From Desulfopila sp. IMCC35008 (GTDB taxonomy: Bacteria; Desulfobacterota; Desulfobulbia; Desulfobulbales; Desulfocapsaceae), in assembly GCF_010646885.2 (NCBI RefSeq), contig NZ_CP050700.1, positions 6,082,001 to 6,146,000 on the forward strand: a stretch of 64,000 nucleotides of DNA, read 5' to 3'. Below are positions 24,940 to 34,128 of the stretch, piece after piece (position 1 is the first letter of the stretch; the number at the start of each line of letters is the position of its first letter). The position numbers and the translations under genes were made by a program. The notes below the pieces were generated by a model that ran no database searches, was not told the DNA's origin, and worked only from the letters and a program-made list of their open reading frames with translations.

Positions 24940-27858
24940 TTATAATTCGGTCAATTGGGTAAAAAGGTCCTTGTCCTTTTCGATTTTGGCCCTGTTGCCA
25001 ATAATTGCCCGGTGGCAGCCAGGGGTCATGCGGGCAAAATCGTCTGCGAATGCCTTCATGTCGGTGACTGTTGTAGAAAGAATTTCAGAGATCCTTTTTT
25101 GCTTGAACTCTTTGGTAATGCCAGACAGGTACTCATTCCGGGCCGTTGCACCTTTGGCTGCAGCAGACTGGTGCGGATCAAAGTTACCATAGGTGCCAAT
25201 GACCAGCTGTTCCAGGACCTTGTCAGGAATGTCCAGGGTGGCGACCACATTGGCAACGTTGTTGTACGCCTCGTAGGTTTTACGAACCTGCGGATCTCGG
25301 TAGCTGATATAGGCCAGGTTGCCTGTTATCTGGCTGAACTGGATAAAGCAGCCGTAGGCTCCACCCATTTGCCGTACACTGTTCCATAGGTAGTCACGGG
25401 AAAGATAGGTTTTCAATACTTCAAAATGGCCATTGTAACTTGAGCTGTTTTCCAGCAGGTTGCCGCCCTGTACAGCAAAGACGACCTCCGCTGAGGTAAT
25501 GAATGCCTCATGCTCCACCTGGTTTGTTTTCGGCAGAGTGTGCATGCTCACAGGGGTCGTGGCCAGGGCGTCGGGAAGGCACTGGCCGACCTTTGACAGT
25601 ACCTCGAGTTCACTGCTGTCTGCTGTCGCCACCATGAGAAGATTGTTACGGTTAAACAAGGTGGTGCAAATCTCCTGCAGGTAACTCAGGAAGAGTTCTT
25701 CTTTTTCCGAATAGTTCAGTGCCAGCTCCTTGACAGCCATATAGGATGTAACGCCGCTGAACATCTCGCTATAGCGGCCAGCAAGGCTCAAGTGTGAAAA
25801 GACACGTGATACCGCCAGGTTGTATCCTTCACTTTGGGCCGAATGCTCAGCCCAGGCAAATTCGCGACCGACAATCTCCCGGATTCGGGTGCGGTTCTCA
25901 AAAGAAAGATCTGAGAGAACTTCAGCCGCAAGGGACAGCGCTTTTTCCAGGTAGGTCGGCAGGCACTTTAAGTGCAGCCAGAATATGGGCTTTATTGTCT
26001 CAGGAGAGTTCTTTTTGGTGTAGGTGTTCAGGCTATGCGAGAAACTTCCTGTATAGGTCGCCACCTCTTTTGCAAAAGCCATGTAATCGTGCTTCTTGGT
26101 GCCTATTTCTGTTGCGATAGTGCCGAAAAGGTCGAGATAAGGGAGCAGGTGTGGTGGAATGCATCTTATATCGAAGCCGAGGTCGAGATAAGAGATATGA
26201 TTGGTCGGCAGCTCGTTGAGCAGTGCATTGCAGCCAAAAAGCTTCTGCTCCTGGATTTCGTAGAAATCGACCTGCGGTGAGAGGTCGCTTCGGGAGAGTT
26301 GCGGCAGGAGAGAGAGTGTTTCTACATCGTTGGGTTCAAGTTGTTGCTTCATCAACTCCTGCGTGCGGCCAATAAGTTGTTGTTGTTCTTCTTTGCTCAA
26401 GGTGTTGTTGTAGTCATCGAGACGCTGCTGCTCAGATTGTCTGGTTGCTTCCGGTTTCTCCGGGTCCGGAGAGAGTGTTACTGTCACCGTGGATCCATTA
26501 TCGAGCAGAAAATCACGTATCAGTTGCTCGAAGTAGCCCTCATTGAGAGCTTTATGTCTGAGTTTGCTGATCAGCTCCTCACTCACCAGGTTGACAAAAG
26601 GATCGGTGCCGTACTTCTGGGCAGCCATGGCCTTGCTGATCAGGTCAAGCCCTCGTTGGGACTTGCTGGCATCTTCACGCAGGTTAAATTCATACTTGTT
26701 CAGTTCTGAGAGCACCAGATCGTGTTCCAGACCTTTTTCCACCATGTCGGTAAGAGTGGTTCTGTAGAGTTGCAGGAAATCGTCCCGGTGCTCCTTTTCA
26801 CTTCCAACCAGATAACTGATCATGAATGTCTTGAAACTTGAAGATGAGAGGTAGAATCCACCAAAATCCTTGCACATGCCACTTGAGACGATGCTGTTTT
26901 TCAGCGGCGAGCCATCGGAGTTGAACAGGATATTGGCGATAACCTGAAAGGCTGCGTTCTGCAGTCGGTTTTCAACGGTTGCCACCTGGGTGCCGACGGC
27001 TAGAAAGGTTTTTTCCTTGGTCTCCCTGGAATCGACTCCATATGTGTCGTCGATGAAGACAGGTTTCGTCACCTCGTTGCCGGGAACAATGGACGACCGT
27101 TGCCCTTTTTCCTGGAAAGTGGAGAGATAATTGTCCTGAAGGTATTTCAGCTCGTCAAGCAGAGGAGCATTGCCGTACACATAAAACAACCCGTTAGACG
27201 GGTGATAATGCTCCTTGTGGAATGCACAGAAATCCTCATAGGTGAGATCAGGGATGTTTTTCGGATCCCCGCCTGATTCGTGGGAATAGGTGGATTCCGG
27301 CATCAGGCCGTTGAAGATGTGATGGAATATGAGACGAACCGGATCGGAGAACGCGCCTTTCATCTCGTTATAGACCACTCCCTGAAATTCCAGAGGGGAC
27401 TCTTCTGATTCACGGTGGTAATGCCATCCCTCCTGTTCAAAGGTCGTCTGCAGCAGTAACGGATTGAAAACCACGTCGCAGTAGACCCCCATGATGTTGT
27501 AATATTCTTTCAGGTTGCGGGTGGCAAACGGATAGTAGGTGACATCAGAGCCGGTCATGGCGTTTAGAAATGTCATCAGGCCGCCTTTGTTGATCTCGCC
27601 GAACACATCCTTGACCGGGTATTTTTCAGAACCCATCAAAACGGAATGTTCCAGGATATGGGCAACCCCGGTGGAATCAGTGGGGACGGTGTTGAAGGCG
27701 ATAGAAAACGTCTTGTTCGGGTCTTCATTTTTAATGGCAAGCAGGGGGCATTCAAGAAGATCATGATGAAAGAGATAGACATCTGCCTTGATTTCATCGT
27801 TTTTTTCATGCCTTTTGAGGGTGAAACCCTCATACGTCTCACCTATTTTAAATGTCAT
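24940..27858 (-). CDS. Presequence-protease-like M16C metallopeptidase
   Basis: I start at ATG 27856-27858 (MTFKIGETYEGFTL), matching where the family begins; a GTG 51 bases upstream is possible but adds an unlikely N-terminus. The product is 972 residues, the length of Cym1/PreP. The inverted zinc motif HILEH lies near residue 68, and the third ligand is a Glu in VVYNEMKGAF. Four homologous M16 domains form a closed chamber that degrades peptides. No signal peptide is seen, so it is probably cytoplasmic and clears peptides there. Confidence 0.93.
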   Translation of the reverse strand: MTFKIGETYEGFTLKRHEKNDEIKADVYLFHHDLLECPLLAIKNEDPNKTFSIAFNTVPTDSTGVAHILEHSVLMGSEKYPVKDVFGEINKGGLMTFLNAMTGSDVTYYPFATRNLKEYYNIMGVYCDVVFNPLLLQTTFEQEGWHYHRESEESPLEFQGVVYNEMKGAFSDPVRLIFHHIFNGLMPESTYSHESGGDPKNIPDLTYEDFCAFHKEHYHPSNGLFYVYGNAPLLDELKYLQDNYLSTFQEKGQRSSIVPGNEVTKPVFIDDTYGVDSRETKEKTFLAVGTQVATVENRLQNAAFQVIANILFNSDGSPLKNSIVSSGMCKDFGGFYLSSSSFKTFMISYLVGSEKEHRDDFLQLYRTTLTDMVEKGLEHDLVLSELNKYEFNLREDASKSQRGLDLISKAMAAQKYGTDPFVNLVSEELISKLRHKALNEGYFEQLIRDFLLDNGSTVTVTLSPDPEKPEATRQSEQQRLDDYNNTLSKEEQQQLIGRTQELMKQQLEPNDVETLSLLPQLSRSDLSPQVDFYEIQEQKLFGCNALLNELPTNHISYLDLGFDIRCIPPHLLPYLDLFGTIATEIGTKKHDYMAFAKEVATYTGSFSHSLNTYTKKNSPETIKPIFWLHLKCLPTYLEKALSLAAEVLSDLSFENRTRIREIVGREFAWAEHSAQSEGYNLAVSRVFSHLSLAGRYSEMFSGVTSYMAVKELALNYSEKEELFLSYLQEICTTLFNRNNLLMVATADSSELEVLSKVGQCLPDALATTPVSMHTLPKTNQVEHEAFITSAEVVFAVQGGNLLENSSSYNGHFEVLKTYLSRDYLWNSVRQMGGAYGCFIQFSQITGNLAYISYRDPQVRKTYEAYNNVANVVATLDIPDKVLEQLVIGTYGNFDPHQSAAAKGATARNEYLSGITKEFKQKRISEILSTTVTDMKAFADDFARMTPGCHRAIIGNRAKIEKDKDLFTQLTEL

Positions 27859-27962
27859 ATAACAGAGTCCAGTTGTTGAAGATAGTTGGTGTTTACGGCT
27901 AATTGCCACCGTGAAAGAAATCCCTTCTTTATTTTAGGTGACGAATAAAAAAATAACCGCAG

Positions 27963-28412
27963 TTAAAACTTCTTTTCCGAGTCAATCAGCAGGGTCACCG
28001 GACCGTCGTTGATCAGTTCCACCTGCATAATTGCCTGGAAAATCCCGGTTCCGACATCTATTCCGCGTTTACGTACGGCATCTACAAGTTGCAGGTAAAC
28101 GGGTTCGGCAATGGCCGGTGGTGCGGCTGTTGAATAACCGGGCCTTCTGCCTTTGCGGCAGTCACCATAGAGCGTGAATTGCGATACTATAAGCATCTCT
28201 GCCCCGATGTCTGTAGCGGAAAGATTCATTTTTCCGTCGGGGTCTTCGAAGATTCTCAGATGAACCAGTTTGTCGGCCATCCACTCAATGTCTTTGGGGG
28301 TGTCGCCAGGATGAATTCCGATCAGGACGACAAGGCCCTTGCCGATGCTTCCTGTTACTTCACCATTGACTATAACAGTGCCTTTCACTACTCGTTGGAT
28401 TACGGCTCTCAT
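27963..28412 (-). CDS. dtd: D-aminoacyl-tRNA deacylase
   Basis: A 149-residue Dtd enzyme that hydrolyses D-aminoacyl-tRNA (and Gly-tRNA-Ala) to prevent misincorporation. Family motifs are clear: [15 protein letters not shown] and the Gly-cisPro loop in INDGPVTLL. Length is standard. It is on the same strand as the M16C protease but upstream of it by about 100 bases, possibly cotranscribed. Confidence 0.96.
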   Translation of the reverse strand: MRAVIQRVVKGTVIVNGEVTGSIGKGLVVLIGIHPGDTPKDIEWMADKLVHLRIFEDPDGKMNLSATDIGAEMLIVSQFTLYGDCRKGRRPGYSTAAPPAIAEPVYLQLVDAVRKRGIDVGTGIFQAIMQVELINDGPVTLLIDSEKKF

Positions 28413-28606
28413 AGGGGTGCGAGGGTCAGTTGTTTAAAGAATGGAATGGAAATGATAGGGGGGAACCTTTTTAGTGTCACCCTTAGCCTGGTATACCGAG
28501 TGGGGATTCGGGTGTCAAGAGGAATGGACAGATGTGGTACGGGCCTAGCTGGAAATAGTGTTAAATGGTATTCACTTCATTGTGATTGAGTGGTATAGTG
28601 CCATAT

Positions 28607-28612
28607 TATAAT
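28607..28612 (+). promoter_or_regulatory. Candidate -10 element upstream of roadblock gene
   Basis: A perfect TATAAT stands 63 bases before ATG 28675 in an AT-rich stretch. No good -35 hexamer lies at 16-18 bases, so this is only a candidate. Confidence 0.3.
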
Positions 28613-28674
28613 ATAAGAAAGTCAAGGGGCTGGATGGCTCATTCCCCGATAATTCATTTTCCATCAAACTGACT

Positions 28675-29073
28675 ATGATCAAACAAATACAGGGGCTCAT
28701 TGAACAGATGTCACAGGAACTCCCGGGAGTTCTGGCGGCGGCAGTCGTTACTATAGAGGACGGAATGTCCATTGCCGAAGCAAGTAATAAAGATGACATC
28801 GAAACCGCTGCGGCTTCTGCCTATCTGGCATCGATAGTCAAGTCAAATGCCAAGGCCATCAGTTTACTCGCCGATGACGAGGAGATTGATGATATCCTGG
28901 TGACGACCAGCCAGTATCATTTCATCATCCGGCACCAGCCGGACCAGCCGATTTTTATTTTCCTGATGACTACCAGGGATACCTGGCTTGGGAAAGCGCG
29001 AATGCTGATCAAGAATTACGAGAAGCAGCTAGAGCAGTTCTCAGATTTTCTGGAACAGCATTACACCGTCTGA
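28675..29073 (+). CDS. Roadblock/LC7 domain protein
   Basis: A 132-residue single-domain protein with the roadblock/LC7 (MglB-like) fold: an N-terminal helix, a strand pair with LAAAVVTIEDGMSIAEAS, a long helix and strands around HFIIRHQPDQPIFIFLMTT. Such proteins regulate Ras-like GTPases (MglA) or act as dimer scaffolds. No GTPase is nearby. It is convergent with the response-regulator gene whose own C-terminus carries a roadblock domain. Confidence 0.8.
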   Translation: MIKQIQGLIEQMSQELPGVLAAAVVTIEDGMSIAEASNKDDIETAAASAYLASIVKSNAKAISLLADDEEIDDILVTTSQYHFIIRHQPDQPIFIFLMTTRDTWLGKARMLIKNYEKQLEQFSDFLEQHYTV

Positions 29074-29149
29074 GGCGTGATTCGCATTCGCTGCAGGTAG
29101 GGAAGCATCCTCACCTGCAGCAGAATATACGTAGCCTTGTCGGAACTTG

Positions 29150-30409
29150 TTACAGCCCCGCGACATCTTCTATTTTGCTGGAATTCTTCTTGATAGCAAT
29201 ACGGATCCAACCAAGATTGGTGTCCTGGTCTGCAACAATCACCAGAAATGCTTCGGCTCCGACCGGAGCAAACATGACTGGGCCGTTATCATACTCAAGC
29301 ATGGTCATTTTCAGATCACCTTGCCCGAGCTGCGATCCCATCGATTCGGCGGAACCGAAACCTGAGGAAGCAATGGCACCTATCATCTCGGTGTCAATAC
29401 CGGCACGGGCGAGACTGTCGAGCAGGAAGCCGTCGCGGCCGACAAGACAAGCTGTGTGTACACCTTCGATGTTGGTGAATTCTGCAAGAATTTTCTGAAT
29501 GTTCGTCATTTCAAGATCCTCTGTAGCTGTGATTGATGCATCCTCTGCCCTCTCCTCAGTTATATCTTTGGCGATAACCTCGGAAACGCTTTCTTCTACA
29601 ATATCTAAACCAGGACTCACCTCATCTTCCAGGTCGGTATCATCCTGGTCTTCTAAATCGTCTGCCTGTTCCAACAGGTCAAAATCGAGATCATCAAGAC
29701 TGGACTCATCCTGTTGCAGGTTCTTTTGGTCTTCCGGCATTTCATCCGAGCGGTTGGCAACTTCCAACAGCAGGGATTCCAGGCTTTTCCTGATACTTAC
29801 CACGGGAGGCTCGACCCCCCGAATATTCTGCAATGACCCTCCCTGGAAGCGGAGGATACGGAAAAACGCACTTTCCCCGCTTTCTGAGTCGCACATCGCA
29901 TGTACTACCGCCCCGTCTTTGAAGAAAATCATGCCTTCATCTTTATCGGTTGCCACCTTCAGGGCGGCTGTGGCTCGTGATAATCCGTTGAACTGGACGA
30001 TGTCCATCAGGTCTACGCCGTCGATGGTGCCCTGGAAACCTTCTTCAGAGTGTAAAGCTTCTTCAACAATTTTACGAAGTTCCTTGATGTCGAACGGCTT
30101 TTCAATAAAGCGGAGGCTGCCGCTCATCATAGCCTGGTTTTCATAAGTGTTGGAAGGGTAGGCTGTCATGATGATGACACCCGTCTCAGGATAGCGGTTG
30201 TTGATTTCGACCAGCAGGTCGAGACCATTCATGCCCGGCATATTAATATCGCTGATGACAAGATTGATTTCTTTATCACTGAGGATTGAAAGGGCTTCCT
30301 CACCTGATTCGGCTGCAAGAATTTCCACCCCTTCCATATCCTTATTGAGATTTCGCTGGAGCATCCACAGCATGTCCGCTTCATCATCGACAACAAGAAC
30401 TCGTTTCAT
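29150..30409 (-). CDS. Response regulator with DUF4388 and C-terminal roadblock domain
   Basis: The start is ATG 30407-30409 (MKRVLVVDDEAD) with AGAGG upstream. The 419-residue product has a receiver domain at 1-120 (phospho-Asp in VISDINMPG, Lys in FIEKPF), a DUF4388/PATAN domain at about 125-235 (GVDLMDIVQFNGLSRATAALKV), an acidic Asp/Glu-rich linker at about 240-300 and a roadblock/LC7 domain at about 305-415. There is no DNA-binding domain, so output is by protein contact. It probably takes its signal from the soluble kinase encoded at 33674, but this is context only. Confidence 0.88.
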   Translation of the reverse strand: MKRVLVVDDEADMLWMLQRNLNKDMEGVEILAAESGEEALSILSDKEINLVISDINMPGMNGLDLLVEINNRYPETGVIIMTAYPSNTYENQAMMSGSLRFIEKPFDIKELRKIVEEALHSEEGFQGTIDGVDLMDIVQFNGLSRATAALKVATDKDEGMIFFKDGAVVHAMCDSESGESAFFRILRFQGGSLQNIRGVEPPVVSIRKSLESLLLEVANRSDEMPEDQKNLQQDESSLDDLDFDLLEQADDLEDQDDTDLEDEVSPGLDIVEESVSEVIAKDITEERAEDASITATEDLEMTNIQKILAEFTNIEGVHTACLVGRDGFLLDSLARAGIDTEMIGAIASSGFGSAESMGSQLGQGDLKMTMLEYDNGPVMFAPVGAEAFLVIVADQDTNLGWIRIAIKKNSSKIEDVAGL

Positions 30410-30690
30410 GGAACACCTCTTCACATGGTTACACTTTCCGTTATGAGGGGATTTCGGAAAGAGAGGAAACTATCCAGACTGTTTAGCCTGAATAGGAGAA
30501 CGTCATTTTTCTATTCACTACTATGTTGCAAAGCGTGGACCAAAATTATTTATTGTTGTGTTATGTTTTATGTGACTGAATATGTGAGATATATGTTGAT
30601 ATTTAAAGATGTGTGATGGGCGGATTTGCAGGATGGAATTGGTCAGTATCCGGGCGGTGATCAAAAACTGACCGGTCTATTTCGGGGCTT

Positions 30691-31995
30691 TCAGGTGATT
30701 TTATCCCTGAGGGTGGTACGGGAAATACCAAGTATCCGGGCTGTTTTGGATTTATTGTTGCTGGTTGCGGCCAGAACCTTTTTGATATAGAGCAATTCCA
30801 TTTCGCGTAGTGGCATGAGTTCTGAATTGTCATTGGTAGTGACGGATTCGACAGGTTTCAGGCCGTGGACGGTGAGCCAATCCTTTTTGCAAAAAAGCAG
30901 TTCACGTTCCACCAGGTTACGCAATTCTCGAATGTTGCCGGGCCAATCGTAAGAGAGCATTGCGGTCCGGGAGGAGGGGGCGATGCCTTTCACATTTTTT
31001 TTAAGATCCGTTGCCAGGGCACGTAGAAAGGAGTCGGCAAGCAGCAGGATGTCGTCTCCTCTTTCACGTAGTGGCGGGAGTTGGATGGGGATGACGTTGA
31101 GCCGGTAATAGAGGTCTTCCCGGAAATTGCCGTTATCTATCTCCTGCTCGATATTGGCATTGGTGGCAGCGATGATGCGCACGTTTACGCGGATATCCTT
31201 GACGCCTCCAACTTTGCGAAAGATTGATTCCTCGATAAGTCTGAGCAGTTTGGGTTGGAGAGAGGCTGGAAGGTTGCCGATTTCATCCAGAAAAAGGGTG
31301 CCGTTGTTGGCTACCTCGACAAGCCCCTTTTTATCGGAAACGGCATCGGTAAAGGCGCCCCTGTCGTGGCCGAACAACTCATCCTCGATAAGGTTGGCAG
31401 ACAGGGTGCCACAGTCGATCTTGACGAAGACACCGTTCCGGTTGGCCCGTGAACTGTGTATGGCCCGTGCCGCGAGTTCCTTGCCTGTACCGGTTTCACC
31501 AGTTATGAGTACTGCTGCTTCTACCTCTGCTGCTATGGCGATTTGTTCCTTGACCCTGATCATGGGCTTACAGGCACCGATGATACTGAAGCTTCCGGAC
31601 TCTTTGGCATCTATCTGCATCTGCTTGGCCATGAGCCGGGCCTGCATGATACGTTTAAGGATAGTCTTGAATTCCAGGGTCTCGAATGGTTTGACAACAT
31701 AGTCGATGGCCCCTTCACGCAGGGCCTGGACAGCTGTTTTGGCATCGTCAAAACCGGTCAGCATGACAATATCCACGCCTTTTGCAATCTCTCTCAGTTG
31801 CGGAATCAGGGTGACGCCATCCCCGTCCGGCAGGCCGATATCTAAAAAGATAAGATCAATAACAGAAGAGCGCACGGCCTCAACAGCCTCCCTGCCACTG
31901 GCTGCGGTGAGTACGGAATGTCCTTGCTTTTTAACGATTCTGCTCAGTGAAAATCGCAAATCTTCAACGTCGTCGACTATCAGGACAGTACCCAT
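30691..31995 (-). CDS. NtrC-family response regulator with GAFTDA variant
   Basis: A 434-residue sigma-54-type regulator. The receiver has phospho-Asp52 in IFLDIGLPD. The AAA+ domain has Walker A GETGTGKE and Walker B GTLFLDEIGN, but the sigma-54 contact loop reads GAFTDA (Asp217) instead of GAFTGA. The C-terminal Fis helix (KTARILGISRTTLRDKI) ends abruptly at the stop. The start ATG overlaps the stop of the kinase gene by one base, so the pair is translationally coupled. Targets unknown. Confidence 0.9.
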   Translation of the reverse strand: MGTVLIVDDVEDLRFSLSRIVKKQGHSVLTAASGREAVEAVRSSVIDLIFLDIGLPDGDGVTLIPQLREIAKGVDIVMLTGFDDAKTAVQALREGAIDYVVKPFETLEFKTILKRIMQARLMAKQMQIDAKESGSFSIIGACKPMIRVKEQIAIAAEVEAAVLITGETGTGKELAARAIHSSRANRNGVFVKIDCGTLSANLIEDELFGHDRGAFTDAVSDKKGLVEVANNGTLFLDEIGNLPASLQPKLLRLIEESIFRKVGGVKDIRVNVRIIAATNANIEQEIDNGNFREDLYYRLNVIPIQLPPLRERGDDILLLADSFLRALATDLKKNVKGIAPSSRTAMLSYDWPGNIRELRNLVERELLFCKKDWLTVHGLKPVESVTTNDNSELMPLREMELLYIKKVLAATSNNKSKTARILGISRTTLRDKIT

Positions 31996-33674
31996 CAGGA
32001 ATGTACCTCGAAAAACATGGAGAATGTTGTGCCGTTGCCAGGCATGGACCGCACGGTTATCGAAGCGTCATTTTCATGAAGTGTACGATAAACTATGGAA
32101 AGGCCGAGACCGGTTCCCGTCGATTTGGTGGTGAAAAATGGTTCAAATACTTTCTCAACTACCTCAGGATTCATGCCGGTACCATTGTCACTGAATTCGA
32201 CCATGATGTATCGGTCCTTGGCGAGGTGCCCCGGGAAGTTCTTTTTGTAATTGTTGAGACTGTTCCCTTCAAGCAGGTTGGCGTGTATTTCGATAGAGCC
32301 GTTCTGACGGATAGCATCGATAGAGTTGAGCATAAGGTTGAGAAAAACCTGCTGCATTTGGTTCGGATCGGCTACGATATCGGGGAGATCCTGGGCTATT
32401 ATTTCGGTAAGGCTGACGTTGTTCTTAACCAGTTTGTTGCCCAGCAGTGGTCTGGTCTCTGACAGGATATCCGAGAGAGATGTCGGCCTTTTCTGGGGTA
32501 CAACCGGTCGTGCATAGGAGAAAAATTCGGTGAGGAGTTCGTTGAGTCGGTCGACTTGGCGGATTATCCGCTGAGAGCACTCAAGCTGTTCGGTGTCGAC
32601 TGCATCCTCTTCAATGGACTGGGCCATGATTTTAATCCCGGCCAGTGGATTTCGCACCTCATGAGCCACTGCGGAGGCAATTTCGGCTACTGTGGAGAGC
32701 CTGTTCATTTTCTCCATCTCTTTACGAACATAACGCAATTCCGTGGCGTCATTAATCGCGATAATCATGCCTACCTGATGGCCGCGTGTATCCTCACGTG
32801 AGGATGTTGCATAGCTGAACACTTTCTCATCGCCGTTCACCGTTCTTAGAGTGAAATCCTTCTCTATTCGGGTTTCCAGGGGGTCGGTGATGGTGGTAAC
32901 CTTTTCCGCCGTATCGCTTCCCAGCAAAGTGTGGAGGTTCATACCATCAAGGTTACGGGTAAAAGGGTTGAGAATATGTTTGGCGACGTTATTGCTTTTC
33001 TGAATATTTCCCTGCAGATCAACCACCAGTAGACCATGACTGAGGCTCTGAATGATTGACTCCGTAAAAAGTTTTTCTTCACGTAAGTTTATGATGGAGA
33101 CACGCAGGTCGTTAACCAGTTCAATCAACTGCTGATCCATCTTCTGGCTTTCGATAACGGTGGCCAGTACGTTTCCGATGGATTCAAGAAGCTGCTCCAT
33201 GTCAACAGAAAGCTCATGCTCCGGATTGGTATAAAGTGCCAGTATACCAACCGTTACTCCTTCACGCAGAATCGGCAAACAGTAATGATTTTTGGAGCTG
33301 TCTTCAGACGGGCAGATGTTATTGAGCGGAGGTGGTTGGCTGAAATAATGTATGGCTCCGGAGTGAACGGCTTTGCCGCAATGACAACTACTCAGGTCTG
33401 AATTATTACATGCTGCAACCTGTTCTTTTTCGAAACCGATACTTGCCTTGAGAACCAGTTTTTCGTTATCGGGGTCGACCAGGAAAATGGCAGCTCGTCC
33501 GGCAAAGTGGAGTTGTTTTCTGCTGACGAGGTAACTGAGGATCCGTTCCAGCAATTCCTTAAATAGGTACGGTTCAAGAGATATTCGTAGGATATCGTTT
33601 AATATTTCCTGGCTGCTGATAGGGAAGACTGCGTTCCCTAACGCTCCACTGTTTTGTAACCTGTCGTATTCCAT
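31995..33674 (-). CDS. Soluble sensor histidine kinase (GAF-PAS-HisKA-HATPase)
   Basis: A 559-residue kinase without membrane segments. A GAF domain (about residues 20-175) has several cysteines (SSCHCGKAVHSG) that could bind a metal or cofactor. A PAS domain follows at about 205-315, then HisKA with His338 in AVAHEVRNP and HATPase with NSIDAIRQNG and GTGLGLSIVYRTL. It is NtrB-like in the catalytic half. The stop overlaps the start of the cognate regulator. The Cys-rich GAF suggests redox or gas sensing, which is inference. Confidence 0.9.
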   Translation of the reverse strand: MEYDRLQNSGALGNAVFPISSQEILNDILRISLEPYLFKELLERILSYLVSRKQLHFAGRAAIFLVDPDNEKLVLKASIGFEKEQVAACNNSDLSSCHCGKAVHSGAIHYFSQPPPLNNICPSEDSSKNHYCLPILREGVTVGILALYTNPEHELSVDMEQLLESIGNVLATVIESQKMDQQLIELVNDLRVSIINLREEKLFTESIIQSLSHGLLVVDLQGNIQKSNNVAKHILNPFTRNLDGMNLHTLLGSDTAEKVTTITDPLETRIEKDFTLRTVNGDEKVFSYATSSREDTRGHQVGMIIAINDATELRYVRKEMEKMNRLSTVAEIASAVAHEVRNPLAGIKIMAQSIEEDAVDTEQLECSQRIIRQVDRLNELLTEFFSYARPVVPQKRPTSLSDILSETRPLLGNKLVKNNVSLTEIIAQDLPDIVADPNQMQQVFLNLMLNSIDAIRQNGSIEIHANLLEGNSLNNYKKNFPGHLAKDRYIMVEFSDNGTGMNPEVVEKVFEPFFTTKSTGTGLGLSIVYRTLHENDASITVRSMPGNGTTFSMFFEVHS

Positions 33675-34128
33675 TAATAAATTTTCAAATCAGGTGGCTA
33701 TTGTCTTGAGCTGAATCGTTTACGATACAGCCCCACTGAACTATCCAGCCAAACATACTGTTTTTCTGGCAATATTGTCAAACCCGGAAGGAGTTCTTGG
33801 TATCTAGAGACGATTTTATTTTCGTCATGCCATGCGAATATTGCAGCTGATCGTCAACAAAACTGGTGGTTATTTTGCGGTGACTGATTTTACGGAAGTT
33901 GTGATGAAGACACTTAGGTTACGATACAATTCCGGACTTGGGGGAGTGATACCAGCTGATAATTTGAATTAGCAATAATGGGTAGCGGGTCTATTTGATG
34001 TCCGAAGTGTTATTTATGGTTATTTATGGTTATTTATCCTGTTTTAGAGTGCAGTCTTTATTTTCTGGTATACCATCATCAGATTGTTCTGCAGCAGTGG
34101 TGCATTAATTCATATCAAGATTACGAAA
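33675..34128. other. Divergent intergenic region with candidate tungstate operators
   Basis: 454 bases separate the kinase gene (minus) and the tungstate regulator (plus). The stretch nearest the regulator holds a 10-bp tandem repeat and a short palindrome (listed separately). I see no ORF of merit and no clear RNA structure in the remainder. Confidence 0.4.
34009..34038 (+). repeat. 10-bp tandem repeat upstream of the tungstate regulator
   Basis: Nearly three copies of GTTATTTATG run head to tail, the last ending in C. The period of one helical turn puts all copies on the same DNA face. A perfect TGGTATACCA palindrome follows at 34066-34075. Either could be the operator for the regulator that starts at 34129. 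Confidence 0.6.
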
